Assembly: GCF_021347895.1 (NCBI RefSeq) | Contig: NC_067135.1 | Location: 1,977,320-2,041,319, forward strand | Reading direction: 5' to 3' | From: Acanthochromis polyacanthus | Lineage: Eukaryota > Chordata > Actinopteri > Pomacentridae | DNA length: 64,000 nucleotides | In this document: in pieces, positions 46,391 to 57,779 of the stretch | Layout: every line of letters starts with the position of its first letter | Numbering within the stretch: the stretch's first letter is position 1 | Position numbers and translations under genes: made by a program | The notes under the pieces: model-generated | Database searches by the model: none | Told to the model about the DNA's origin: nothing | Seen by the model: only the letters and a program-made list of their open reading frames with translations

Positions 46391-46694
46391 CTAAACGTGT
46401 TAGTATTGCTGTACGTATATTTTTGACCCAATGGGTTTTGATTAATTAATAACAGAACTAAAATATATGATTGTTTTTTGTGACAAGACGCGTGTTTCGA
46501 TGCTTCCATGATAGAAAAACTTAGAGTTATAGTTGTCAGAAGTGATAGTTTAACCTGACACTAATATTATTGATGAGGAGGAGTTCTGAATGTCCTGACA
46601 TGTTCTGTGCGTGTCTTCATGTGTTCATATCGTGTTACGCCTGGTGATTCATCAAGTTGCTAATCATTTGTCAGCGAGTCAATGAGTTTCAAAT

Positions 46695-46847
46695 GCAAAT
46701 GAAAGCTATTTGAATTGGACCTATGCAGACAGACAGAGGTGGAGTGGTTCTGTCATATACAGTCTGTACAGTAGCTTTGGATCAAACACTCACAATCCAC
46801 AGAGGAGACACCCAGAGGGAGGAAGCTCACAAACAAACACTCACAAG
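46695..46847 (+). promoter_or_regulatory. B-type promoter/first-exon cassette, copy 3
   Basis: Ends AACACTCACAAG at 46847 followed by GTTGGTG. The acceptor TCTTTCAG before receptor copy 7 is at 49158, giving a 2.3-kb inferred intron that contains module C and a LINE. Nearly identical to the inverted copy at 55881-56035. Confidence 0.65.
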
Positions 46848-47094
46848 GTTGGTGTTCTTTTCATATTTTAATGTCATCATCAGACCAGTATTTGGAAAGC
46901 TCAATGGACAAGCAGTGCAGTCAGTGTGGATGGGTTTTTTTCTGTTTTTCTTAAATGTAATCAGTCTGCTTTCTAACACTATTGAATGCTGGTTATTCTG
47001 TCAAACAGACATGATGTGACCCATTTACATGAAGCCATACACTAAATAAGACGTTTACATAGAGGGACTTTAAAACCAGCAACAAGTTTGAAAG

Positions 47095-47345
47095 GTTTGA
47101 TTTGAAGATTTCTCTGCACAACAACTTTGATTTTCCTTCGTTTAAATCTGCTATTATTAATAGTGTGATAGTTCCTGTAAAGCAGCATATTTCAGCAAAC
47201 CACAGTCACAGGTGTGACTGAAACAACACAACCATGAACACAGAAACACTCACAGAGCACAGAGTTAATGACTGCTTGATCTGAATACACAGATCTTTGT
47301 CAGGACACCATTAGAATTCTGTTTGCTGTTGGATCAATGAAATGA
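47095..47345 (-). repeat. Module C, copy 3 (inverted)
   Basis: Reverse orientation relative to copy 1. Lies in the first intron of receptor copy 7. Mirrors 55390-55650 in the other arm. Confidence 0.75.
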
Positions 47346-47731
47346 GAAAATATTCAATGTCTAATGTGATTTATTGTAAAGATGTTGGTAAAATGTGAGA
47401 ACTGCTGGTTAGTAAGTTGTCTGTTTAAAATGTGTTGAATTCCATGAGAGGAAAAAGATCGTCAATGAACATGAGAATGAAAATAAATAATATAGAATGA
47501 CTGTCTTAAAAGAAAAGGGAAATTACTGACACTAATAATGATTCATTAAGGATCAGCATTGTGGACGGCTGAAATACTCAGAAAAACCTCAATGTTTGCA
47601 AACACATTTGATGTAGATTTGTACTAAACTGGGTCGTTTAAATCAAATTTGAATGCACAGTTTAATAGATAAATCACCTTTCATGAAAAAATATGAATGT
47701 TTTTGGTTTGTTAGTTTTTAATTCAATACTT

Positions 47732-49027
47732 ACAATACAATACAATGATTTTATTAATCCCCGAAGGAAAATTCAATTGTCTGGTCTCATCTGTTTACTT
47801 TTGAATTAAACAGTCTGATTGCTGATGGCAAGAAAGATTTTCTGAATCTTTCAGTCCTGCAGGGATAGGAGCTGTCCACTGATGTTTTGTTGTTCTCTGA
47901 GGCAGATGTGAAGTGGATGATCCATGTTGGTCAGAATGGCCTCCATCTTTCTAAGTGTCCGTCTCTCCACCTCATCCTCCAATGAGTTCAATCTGATTCC
48001 AACCACAGAGCAGCTTTTTTAATCAGTTTGTTCAGACGCCTTGCATCCTTGTTCTTTATGCTGCCTCCCCAGCAGACTGCAGCATAAAACAGGACACTTG
48101 CTACCACAGACTGATAAAACATCTGCAGCATCTTACTGCACATGTCTAGTGATCGAAGTCTTCTGAGGCAATAAAGTCGGCTCTGGCCCTTTTTGTAGGT
48201 GAAGTCTACATTTGTAGACCAGTCCAACTTATTATCAAGGTGGACACCTAAATATTTATATGATGTCACCACCTCGATGTCCACAAGTGTTCACTGGCTG
48301 AAGAGGGGGTTTGGATCTGTGGAAATCTATGATCATTTCCTTTGTCTTTGAGGCGCTGAGTAGCAACAGTTTTTGTGACTCCAGTCACTGAAGGCACTTA
48401 TCAGATCTCTGTATTCAGCCTCATGTCCATTTCTGATACATGGCACCATAGCAGTCAGAGTATTTCAGAGTATTTCTGAATGTGGCAGGACTCAGTGCTG
48501 TATTTGAAGTCAGATGTATACAGAGTGAACAGGAATGGAGCCAGGACTGCTCATTAATGTCCCAGAAACACAAACTGTGGCCTTCCTGTCAGGTAATCTG
48601 TAATCCATGAAACACAGGAAGGATCCACTCCCATCTCGGTGAGCTTGTCTTTGAGGATGGTGGGTTGGATGGAGTCGAATGCATTTGAAAAATCAAAGAA
48701 CATGATTCTCACATAAACTCCAGGTTCCTCCAGATGAGACAGGGCACGGTGAAGCATGAAGAGGATTGCATCATCCACTTCTTTATAAGCAAACTGCAAG
48801 GAATCCAGTTTGTCTTTGACTTCAAGCCTCAGTAGGCGTAGAATCAGCCGTTCCAGAGTTTTCATGATGTGTGAGGTCAGAGCAATAGGCCTGTAGTCAT
48901 TTACATCAGCCAGACATTTGATTTTTGGTACCGGTACAATACAGGATGTTTCCATAGAGCAGGCATCTGCCCCAGCTGTAGACTCAGGTTGAACATCCTG
49001 TGGAGAGGTTGATCTATCATATTTGGG
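47732..49027 (-). mobile_element. 5'-truncated non-LTR retrotransposon in the left arm
   Basis: The 3' end at 47735 has AATAC repeats and ATTTTATTAATCCCC. On minus, 48554-48955 encodes the RT start (NDYRPIALTSHIMKTLERL, FDFSNAFDSI) and 47988-48284 the post-RT region (SYKYLGVHLDNKLDW). YADD is lost between them through frame breaks. The matching right arm at about 54985 is uninterrupted, so it inserted after the duplication or was precisely absent there. Confidence 0.85.
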
Positions 49028-49160
49028 AGCAAAGCAAAAACAACAATAAGAAAAAAAAACTCAGGAATAAATAGTTTGAATCAAGAACAGCAACACAGAG
49101 GATCCCCTTCTTTCACAGAAGATTTTATCTGATTGACTGTGATGTTCTTCTCTTTCAGAC

Positions 49161-50072
49161 ATGTTGGTAAACTCCTCCTCATCCTACAATGACTCCCTTC
49201 CTCATGGAAATCTGTCATTTGTCAACTCAGAAATCCTCAAATACATTCATTGTTTCTTCTCCAAACCAAGCTCCTTCATCTACGTCGCATATAGTACCGC
49301 TTACATCCTCCTCCTCCTCCCCCTCTGCATCTTCATCATCTCCCATGGTCTCCAACAATGGAGACTAAATGTCTCCACCTCCTCAGCAGCAACCATGAGT
49401 CACTCTGACAGCTTCACCTACAACATGGTCACCATGGGGATGATTGGAGTCTTTGGGTCTGTGGTCACGATTTGTGGTGTCTGCAGTGATCATTTGAACG
49501 TATTTCTGGTGGGGTACTTTGTTGTGTCTTTCAACTTCTACGGTGAGATGTTCTTCCACGTCCTGACCTGTGTGGAGCGCTACCTGGCTGTGGTTCATCC
49601 CATCACCTACCTGAGCCTGAGAAAAGAGAGAGGGATCAGAATCAGGAACATCAGCATCGCCTGTGTCTGGCTGCTTTGCTTTATCATAATGGTTCTGGTG
49701 ATGAATTTTAATGTTATAACCATTGTGAATTTCTGTCTCTTGATATCGTCTTTAGGCATCATCTCCTTCTGCAGCGTTTCTGTTCTCTGTGTTCTGATTG
49801 GTCCAGGTCCAGGGGAACAGGGTGGGGGCAGGAAGAGGGTTGACCAATCAAAGCAGAGGGCATTCTACACCATTATGGTCATACTGGGAGTGCTGGTGTT
49901 GAGGTTTTCATGGAATGTGGTGTTGGCAGCAATGATAGTGTTGAATGAACGTCTTGATTGTGTGACAACTTTCATTGGCACCTGGCTGAATCTGCCCAGT
50001 GCTCTGGTGTTACCTCTGCTGTTTCTACTCAGAGCAGGAAAATTAGTGTGTTGGAAGAAAAACATCCATTGA
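49161..50072 (+). CDS. Atypical rhodopsin-like seven-TM receptor, copy 7 (intact)
   Basis: 303 codons. The ATG is two bases after a TCTTTCAG acceptor. Sequons are at residues 4, 10 and 17. TM1 contains LLLLPLCIFII, TM2 NMVTMGMIGVFG (here Gly replaces the Glu of the other copies), TM3 CVERYLAVVHP, and the loop GPGPGEQGGGRKRVDQSK. The tail is KLVCWKKNIH. It is the left-arm partner of copy 9 (53946-54857) in an inverted duplication. The two differ mainly in TM4-TM5 (IIMVLVMNFNVITIVN versus AVTVLVMNENVLFIVY) and in TM6-TM7. A B-type cassette is upstream and AATAAA lies at 50929-50934. Confidence 0.87.
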   Translation: MLVNSSSSYNDSLPHGNLSFVNSEILKYIHCFFSKPSSFIYVAYSTAYILLLLPLCIFIISHGLQQWRLNVSTSSAATMSHSDSFTYNMVTMGMIGVFGSVVTICGVCSDHLNVFLVGYFVVSFNFYGEMFFHVLTCVERYLAVVHPITYLSLRKERGIRIRNISIACVWLLCFIIMVLVMNFNVITIVNFCLLISSLGIISFCSVSVLCVLIGPGPGEQGGGRKRVDQSKQRAFYTIMVILGVLVLRFSWNVVLAAMIVLNERLDCVTTFIGTWLNLPSALVLPLLFLLRAGKLVCWKKNIH

Positions 50073-50936
50073 GAAAAAAGGTAAATTTTAAAAAGATTAC
50101 ATCATTTAATAACACAACATTTGGTGAGATTAAATTAGAGATTTCCCTCCATGAGGAAACAGAAAAGAGAAATAAAATATAGAAGACAAAGTGGTAGAAA
50201 ACATAATTTGACTTCATTCTTTGTGTTTGTCTCCACCTGCAGGCAGAATAACTCAACAACAAGTTGACAAACCCAACCAAGTCAAATTCTCTTTCACAGA
50301 GGAACAAAGTTAGTTTGTAGTCAGAGCAGAATTCAGTGATCATACAGGCTGGATTTACACCAATTCAACCACTTCAGACACCAAAAACCTGATCATTTTT
50401 CTGTTGCTGCCCCCAGGCTCCACAGGGACAAATTCAATGAAGCTGTTTTTGTAGCTCAGCTCAGGGTTCAACAGCATCATCCCAGAAAACCTCTGCTCTG
50501 AACTCACCCAGCTCTCTGTGACCACATCCAGCTGTCAGTCAATCACAAAGTTCCATTAAAACCAAAGCAAGAAGCTGATATTCATATATATGGAATAGTG
50601 ATAGAGTAATAAAATACACAAGCACCACATATAAACCATCACACACAGTTAATGTCAATATAAAGGTATAGTAGTAGTATATATAGACATGTAGATTATG
50701 CTGTGATTTACTGTATTTACATGATATGTTTATTACTTTTGCTTTGATTGTATTAATTATAACTTACAGAGAACTTGATTGTGTGCATAGTTTCTGTAGG
50801 ACTCACTTCCTGTTTGACTCATTCATTTATATCATATTTCATTGTCGTATTGTTTTAATTTCCTTTAACTCCTTTTGTTCTGTGAAGCATTTTCTGTTGT
50901 ATTTCATTTGTATCAAACGTGGTAAACAAATAAAGT
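50073..50936 (+). other. 3' flank of receptor copy 7, left arm
   Basis: Probable 3' untranslated region ending near AATAAA at 50929. It is mirrored almost base for base by 52831-53945. Confidence 0.7.
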
Positions 50937-52222
50937 GTGAACACTGGAACTGAACTAAATTCTACCTTTAATTTCTAATTAGTCTGATTGTGTGAACATA
51001 GTTATGAAGACCAGAACTTTCTGAGTCCATCTGCATGTCTGCATCATGGCTTCACATGGAAAAGAATGACCAGAAAACATGAACAAAAACGTCTGACTCA
51101 GACAGTGATCCAAAGATGTAGAACAAGCCTCAGTAGCATTACTTCCTGTTGCAGTGGTTGCTCTCCTAAAATAACATCATGGAAAGTGCACTGATTGCAC
51201 AATCTACTCTGAAAAACAGATGGACGAGTGTTTCAGACTTGGCCCAGAAATAATTGATGAAAATCTGAGTTTGTGTGAAAACTGAAAGAATGTGAAAGAT
51301 GGTGATTAACGTCAGCCTCTGACTTTAACAGAGCTTCACCACGTTCTGTTTGTTCTTTCTCTGCTTTAAATTACAACTCTGAATGTGACTTGAGGAGCAT
51401 TATTTCTACATCAGATTCAAAGAGACATCAAGAATGATGTTTATGAAGACGGAGCAACAACTTCTACAGTGTTGGATCACAACAGTTCAGCAGTCTGATG
51501 ACTGAAAGAGGTTGTGTGTAGAATTCACAGGATTCACTGTTTCACTTATTCATTTAGAATTATTTCTTTTATTTAAACAGAAAAAGCACTGAAACAACTT
51601 CTCTTTTACCAAACTACAATGAAACATAAGAAGGATTACAAAATGATAAAACCGAAGGCTGATGTGTTTACAGAGTGTCAGTAAAACAGAAAAATATGAA
51701 TCAACTGTGTAAATGTTAATGAAAAGCAAACAGTCAAACCACATGAATATAAAGGAGCATTGTTTGATATATGACTGAAGTGTGGAATTAAATGAGTTCA
51801 GAGCAGCAGAATCACAATGATTTCAGTTTCACAGAATAAATAAACATTTAGAAATTTTCTAAACTACAGATTAAAAAGAGTTTCTCATTAATATAAATTA
51901 AACAGAAGCTAAAATCATCATGTGAAGCCTCAGAGCTCTCATCATCTTCATGTGAAGCCTCAGCAGACAGCTGACACACAAACTTATCAACAGGCTGGTG
52001 AAGAAAGTCCAGCATTTAGCTTTGAAAGACACTGAATTTTTGAGAAGGAGAACACCAACATGAGGATGGTTAAATAAACATTTTTTAAAGGAAATTTTAT
52101 TGCCAGATTCACAAATCTGTAAATGACAGTATTATGTGAGTCTGTATCAGCTTGTTATTGAGTTTTTGGAAAGTCCCAATCTGTGGTTACTGTCATTGTT
52201 TTAAATTCAGCCCTTTTCCTCA
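50937..52222. other. Spacer between the inverted arms
   Basis: No gene recognised except the 3' flank of receptor copy 8 at the right end (from about 52100), which matches the flank of copy 3. Confidence 0.5.
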
Positions 52223-52830
52223 CTAAATCTTGTTCTTCCAACAGACCAGTTTTCCTGTTCTGTGTAGAAACAGCAGAGGTAACACCAGAGCACTGGGAAG
52301 ATTAAACCAGAAACCAGCCGTTCTAAGCACACATTCAATTCTTCCATGTACATTCAGTACACCCCAAACCAGATTGCAAATAAACCTCACCACCAGTACT
52401 CCCAGTATGACCATAATGGTGTAGAATGCCCTCTGCTTTGATTGGTCAACCCTCTTCCTGCCCCCACCCTGTTCCCCTGGACCTGGACGAATCAGAACAC
52501 AGAGAACAGAAACGCTGCAGAAGGAGATGATGCCTTAAGACGATATCAAGATGCAGAAATACACAATGACTAAAACATTCTTTTTCATCAACAGACTCGT
52601 CCCTGCAAAGCAAAGCAGCCAGACACAGGCGATGCTGACGTTCCTGATTCTGATCCCTCTCTCTTTTCTCAGGCTCAGGTAGGTGATGGGATGAACCACA
52701 GCCAGGTAGCGCTCCACACAGGTCAGGACGTGGAAGAACATCTCACCGTACCAGGTGAAAGACATCAGGAGGTACGGCACAATGACCATGTTTAAATGAT
52801 CACTGTAGACACCGTAAATCATGAGGACAG
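52223..52830 (-). pseudogene. Seven-TM receptor copy 8, truncated in TM2 and carrying a nonsense codon
   Basis: A minus frame runs from SVLMIYGVYSDHLN (end of TM2) through CVERYLAVVHP and TM4 to ISS-stop at about 52535. There a TTA leucine of the paralogues is TAA. The same frame then continues unbroken as GIISFCSVSVLC to the stop after KLVCWKNKI. Upstream of SVLMI the receptor is replaced by the end of the right arm of the inverted duplication, and the N terminus, TM1 and most of TM2 are missing. It is clearly dead, but apart from one codon the rest is open. Confidence 0.92.
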
Positions 52831-53945
52831 ACTTTATTTGTTTACCACGTTTGATACAAATGAAATACAACAAAAACGCTTCACAGAACAAAAAGAGTTA
52901 AAGGAAATTAAAACAATACCACAATGAAATATAATGATATAAATGAACGAGTCAAACGGGAAGTGAGTCCTACAGAAACTGTGCACACAATCAAGTTCTC
53001 TGTAAGTTATAATTAATGGTAAATGGTTGTATTTATATAGCGCTTTTATCCAAAGCACTTTACATGATACATCACATTCACCCATATTCACACACTGATG
53101 GTGGGAGCTGCCATGCAAGGCGCTAACCACAACCCATCAGGAGCAACTAGGGGTTAGGTGTCTTGCTCAGGGACATGAACACAACGGGCCGAGGATCGAA
53201 CCAGCAACCTTCCAGTTGCGAGACGGCCACTCTACCCACTGAGCCATGCCGCCCTCTCATAACTAATACAATCAAAGCAAAAGTGATAAACATATCATGT
53301 AAATACAGTAAATCACAGCATAATCTACATGTCTATATGTACTACTACTATACATTTATATTGACATTAACTATGTGTGATGGTTTATATGTGGTGTTTG
53401 TGTATTTTATTACTCTATCACTATTCCATATATATGAATATCAGCTTCTTGCTTTGGTTTTAATGGAACTTTGTGATTGACTGACAGCTGGATGTGGTCA
53501 CAGAGAGCTGGGTGAGTTCAGAGCAGAGGTTTTCTGGGATGATGCTGTTGAACCCTGAGCTGAGCTACAAAAACAGCTTCATTGAATTTGTCCCTGTGGA
53601 GCCTGGAGGCAGCAACAGAAAAATGATCAGGTTTTTGGTGTCTGAAGTGGTTGAATTGGTGTAAATCCAGCCTGTATGATCACTGAATTCTGCTCTGACT
53701 ACAAACTAACTTTCTTCCTCTGTGAAAGAGAATTTGACTTGGTTGGGTTTGTCAACTTGTTGTTGAGTTATTCTGCCTGTAGGTGGAGACAAACACAAAG
53801 AATGAAGTCAAATGAGGTTTCCTACCATTTTGTCATCTATATTTTATTTCTCGTTTCTGTTTCCTCATGGAGGGAAATCTCTAATTTAATCTCACCAAAT
53901 GTTGTGTTATTAAATGATGGATTTTTTTAAATTGGAACTTTTTTC
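52831..53945 (-). other. 3' flank of receptor copy 9, right arm
   Basis: Inverted copy of 50073-50936, including the AATAAA (52833-52838 on minus), with a SINE insertion at about 53013-53258. Confidence 0.75.
53013..53258 (-). mobile_element. tRNA-derived SINE
   Basis: Read on minus it starts AGGGCGGCATGGCTCAGTGG (box A TGGCTCAGTGGGTAG) and has box B GGTTCGATCC about 35 bp later. It ends with TATATAAATACAACC-type text. The left arm is uninterrupted at the equivalent place (ATTAATTATAAC at 50752), and ATAATTAAT/ATAACTAAT flank the insertion as a slightly diverged target duplication. Confidence 0.85.
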
Positions 53946-54857
53946 TCAAGGAATGTTTTTCTTCCAACACACTAATTTTTCTGCTCTGTGCAGAAACAGC
54001 AGAGGTAACACCAGAGCACTGGGCAGATTCAGCCAGACGCCACTTGAAATTATCACACATCGAGAATTTCCATCCACTACATACAGAGCTGTCACGGTCA
54101 GATTCCATGAAAACCTCACCACCAGCACTCCCAGTATGACCATAATGGTGTAGAACGCCCTCAGCTTTGATTGGTCAACCCTCTTCCTGCCCCCACTCTG
54201 TTCCCCTGGACCTGGACCAATCAGAACACAGAGAACAGAAACACTGCAGAAGGAGACAACTATTAAAGATGTTGTCAAGAGACAGAAATACACAATGAAT
54301 AAAACATTTTCATTCATCACCAGAACTGTCACTGCAGACGAAAGCAGCCAGACACAGGCGATGCTGATGTTCCTGATTCTGATCCCTCTCTCTTTTCTCA
54401 GGCTCAGGTAGGTGATGGGATGAACCACAGCCAGGTAGCGCTCCACACAGGTCAGGACGTGGAAGAACATCTCACCGTAGAAGTTGAAAGACACAACAAA
54501 GTACCCCACCAGAAATACGTTAAAATGATCACTGCAGATACCACAAATCACAAGGACAGACCCAAAGACTCCAATCATCTCCATGGTGACCATGTTGTAG
54601 GTGAAGCTGTCAGAGTGACTCATGGTTGCTGCTGAGGAGGTGGAGACATTTAGTCTCCATTGTTGGAGACCATGGTAGATGATGAAGATGCAGAGAGGGA
54701 GGAGGAGGAGGATGTAAGCGGTCCGATTTATGACGTAGATGAAGGAGCTTGGTTTGGAGAAGAAACAATTCATGTATTTGAGGATTTCTGAGTTGACAAA
54801 TGACAGATTTCCATGAGGAAGGGAGTCATTGGAGGATGAGGAGGAGTTTACCAACAT
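53946..54857 (-). CDS. Atypical rhodopsin-like seven-TM receptor, copy 9 (intact)
   Basis: 303 codons from the ATG at 54857, two bases after a CTTTCAG acceptor. Sequons are at residues 4, 10 and 17. TM2 contains NMVTMEMIGVFGSVLVICGI, TM3 CVERYLAVVHP, and the third loop GPGPGEQSGGRKRVDQSK (one Gly to Ser). The TM7 end is LPSALVLPLLFLHRAEK and the tail CWKKNIP. Inverted-duplicate partner of copy 7. A B-type cassette lies at 55881-56035, giving a first intron of about 1.0 kb with module C inside. AATAAA is near 52836. Confidence 0.87.
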   Translation of the reverse strand: MLVNSSSSSNDSLPHGNLSFVNSEILKYMNCFFSKPSSFIYVINRTAYILLLLPLCIFIIYHGLQQWRLNVSTSSAATMSHSDSFTYNMVTMEMIGVFGSVLVICGICSDHFNVFLVGYFVVSFNFYGEMFFHVLTCVERYLAVVHPITYLSLRKERGIRIRNISIACVWLLSSAVTVLVMNENVLFIVYFCLLTTSLIVVSFCSVSVLCVLIGPGPGEQSGGRKRVDQSKLRAFYTIMVILGVLVVRFSWNLTVTALYVVDGNSRCVIISSGVWLNLPSALVLPLLFLHRAEKLVCWKKNIP

Positions 54858-55389
54858 GTCTGAAAGAGAAGAACATCACAGTCAATCAGATAAAATCTTT
54901 CTGTGAAAGAAGGGGATCCTCTGTGTTGCTGTTCTTGATTCAAACTATTGATTCCTGAGTTGACATTTTTTTTATTGTTGTTTTTGCTTTGCTCTCAGAT
55001 ATTCAATTAAAGAAAAACAAACTAAAACCTTCATATATTTTTTAATGAAAGGTGATTTATGAACCAGACTGTGCATTCCAACTTTCTTAAACTACCCAAT
55101 TTAGTACAAATCTACATCAAATGTGTTTGCAAACATTGAGGTTTTTCTGTGTATTTCAGCCGTCCACAATGCTGATCCTTAATGAATCATTATTAGTGTC
55201 AGTAATTTCCCTTTTCTTTTAAGACAGTCATTCTATATTATTTATTTTCATTCTCATGTTCATTGACGATCTTTTTTCCTCTCATGGAATTCAACACATT
55301 TTAAACAGACAACTTACTAACTAGCAGTTCTCACATTTTACCAACATCTTTACAATAAATCACATTAGACATTGAATATTTTCTCATTT

Positions 55390-55650
55390 CATTGATCCAA
55401 CAGCAAACAGAATTCTAATGGTGTCCTGACAAAGATCTGTGTATTCAGATCAAGCAGTCATTAACTCTGTGCTCTGTGAGTGTTTCTGTGTTCATGGTTG
55501 TGTTGTTTCAGTCACACCTGTGACTGTGGTTTGCTGAAATATGCTGCTTTACAGGAACTATCACACTATTAATAATAGCAGATTTAAACGAAGGAAAATC
55601 AAAGTTGTTGTGTAGAGAAATCTTCAAATCAAACCTTTCAAACTTGTTGC
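55390..55650 (+). repeat. Module C, copy 4
   Basis: Matches 15990-16320 and, inverted, 47095-47345. Lies in the inferred first intron of receptor copy 9. Confidence 0.75.
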
Positions 55651-55880
55651 TGGTTTTAAAGTCCCTCTATGTAAACGTCTTATTTAGTGTATGGCTTCAT
55701 GTAAATGGGTCACATCATGTCTGTTTGACAGAATAACCAGCATTCAATAGTGTTAGAAAGCAGACTGATTACATTTAAGAAAAACAGAAAAAACCCATCC
55801 ACACTGACTGCACTGCTTGTCCATTGAGCTTTCCAAATACTGGTCTGATGATGACATTAAAATATGAAAAGAACACCAAC

Positions 55881-56035
55881 CTTGTGAGTGTTTGTTTGTG
55901 AGCTTCCTCCCTCTGGGTGTCTCCTCTGTGGATTGTGAGTGTTTGATCCAAAGCTACTGTACAGACTGTATATGACAGAACCACTCCACCTCTGTCTGTC
56001 TGCATAGGTCCAATTCAAATAGCTTTCATTTGCAT
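55881..56035 (-). promoter_or_regulatory. B-type promoter/first-exon cassette, copy 4
   Basis: Ends AACACTCACAAG followed by GTTGGTG on minus (donor at 55880). Serves receptor copy 9. A SINE sits directly upstream, replacing the sequence that continues in the left arm. Confidence 0.65.
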
Positions 56036-56306
56036 TAAAAAAGGCAGGAGACACCCCGGACCGGTCAACAGTCTGTCGCAGGGCCACAGACAAACAATCC
56101 CACTTGCATTCACACCTTCAGAACAATCAATTAACCTTTGCATATTTTTGGACTGTGGGAGGAAGCTGGTGTACTCAGAGAAACCCCTTGCATGCACAGG
56201 GAGAACATGCAAACTCCTGGGAAAGCCAGGACACAAACCAGGGATCTTCTTGCTGCAAGGTGAAAGTTCTAACCATTATGCCACTATGTCGTCTTTCTGA
56301 CTCAGA
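56036..56306 (-). mobile_element. tRNA-derived SINE (DANA/mermaid-like)
   Basis: Read on minus: TAGTGGCATAATGGTTAGAA (box A-like), a degraded box B (GGTTTGTGTCC), then GGAGTTTGCATGTTCTCCC and CCTCCCACAGTCC, phrases typical of this fish SINE type. Absent from the left arm. Confidence 0.75.
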
Positions 56307-56354
56307 TTAGTTTCTTCATCACAGTCCACAGGTTCTTGATGGGGTCTAAGTCGG

Positions 56355-56760
56355 GACTTTGGACAGACCAGTCTTAAACCTTCATTACAGCCTGATTGGA
56401 CCATTTCTTTACCATCATTCATGAGTGTTTTGGGTCATTGTCTTGTTGGAACACCAAACTGTTCAACACCCAACCTTCTAACTAAACATTTTAGTTCAGT
56501 CCTGAAGAATGTTGAGGCAAATTTTCTTCTTCATTTTTCCATTTCCTTGTCTAAAGCATCAGTTCCACTGGCACCAAACAGCCCAGAGCATGATGCTGCC
56601 ACCACCATGCCGGATGGTGGGTTTGGTGTTCTTGGGTTCAAAGGCCTCACCTTCTCTCCTCCAAACATATTTCTGCTCAATGTAGCCACAAAGCTCAGTT
56701 ACTGTTCCATCTCCATACAGACCTTTCCTCCAGACGACCTTCTATTACTCTGCCCAAGAA
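56355..56760 (-). mobile_element. Tc1-type transposase remnant, right arm
   Basis: Inverted counterpart of 45213-45611 with the same internal decay, marking the outer limit of the inverted duplication. Confidence 0.85.
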
Positions 56761-56784
56761 CGTGGTGGAATGAATTCATTCTGT

Positions 56785-57130
56785 CTGTCTGTCTTTCAGT
56801 CAGTCTTTCAGTGTTTCAGTCAGTCTTTCAGTCAGTCAGTCTCTCAGTCAGTCAGTCAGCCAGCTTACTTACTCATAAACTGATCCAATTTTCAGGGAAG
56901 TTCAGAAATGACACAAGGACCAAATGATTAGATTTTTGCAGCAATGCAGCTTATAGTCTGGATCCACGGATTCGTTAAATATTTCTGTATTGTGAGATAG
57001 CAGCACAGAGTCACTGTAACCATGACAACCAGTGAACACTCCATCAGCTGTCTGCTGATGATCACATGACTGCTATTCTACTACAAATCCACCGCTGAGG
57101 ACTTATCAGGACTTATTGGTCTCAGATCAT
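56785..57130. repeat. Dispersed repeat with short CTGT/CAGT run
   Basis: Short CTGT and CAGT repeats followed by a unit matching 13109-13280 and 13761-13850. Provides the uninterrupted version of that repeat. Confidence 0.75.
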
Positions 57131-57779
57131 TTTATGGGATCTTTCTGCATGGAGTTTGCATGTTCTCCCGGATTATTCAGCTCCTGTCAGTCACAGATCC
57201 TTAGAATCATCTCCTGATAATAATCAATAAGACAGAGTCGCTTCAGTTTTGTCAGAAGATACCCTCCTGATGCACTGCACAACCTTTTTGAACCGATTGT
57301 TCCTTTACAATTGTCTGAATGTGTTCATCACAAACAAATACTTCACATTGCTGGAATCTAAAACCTTCCTCAGTCAGTTTCTGTTTCAGTTTACTGATGA
57401 AACTAACCGGCCGCAGGCCATCGCAGGAAGTTTGGCTAGTAGAACAGGAGGAAACGTTCTTGAAAACTGGGAACTAATAAGATTACTACCGCAAAATAAG
57501 TATCTGACAACATTATGGAGACAATCTGTACCTTCTATTTAGGTGGCAACGCTTCATGCCTGTGTTTGCCCCCAGGAAGTGTGGGGCTGGAGCTGCTACC
57601 AAGACAAGTTTGGAGATTATTTCTGAAGTCATGGTCACATAAGTACGTATGTCAAATACTTATGACAATAATCGAGCTGTAAAACTATCAGTAAATCACT
57701 GCAGCACAAACACTTTTATTGGCACGCTATTGAAGATGTTGCCTTCATTTTACTGAGTAGATAGAGGGTACTGATTCTA
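57131..57779. other. Unassigned sequence, possibly Tc1-flank derived
   Basis: No gene supported. A 97-codon plus frame at 57249-57542 has no recognised domain. GTCACATAAGTACGTATGTCA near 57640 looks like old repeat text. Confidence 0.3.

Noticed and set aside
53013..53258. tRNA gene
   Set aside because: Box A and B are present, but the body continues into a long non-tRNA tail and no cloverleaf is complete. It is a SINE.
28380..54635. Recurrent antisense frames of 66-71 codons opposite each receptor (MNHSQVALHTGQD and FPALCRNSRGNTRA types)
   Set aside because: They mirror the conserved receptor coding blocks, so their conservation is inherited from the sense strand. No splice or promoter context.
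46723..56005. Paired frames starting MQTDRGGVVLSYTVC in the B cassettes as a signal-peptide exon
   Set aside because: The frame runs past the proposed donor and is not kept in the B cassettes at 28929 and 41449. The receptors have their own ATG after the acceptor.
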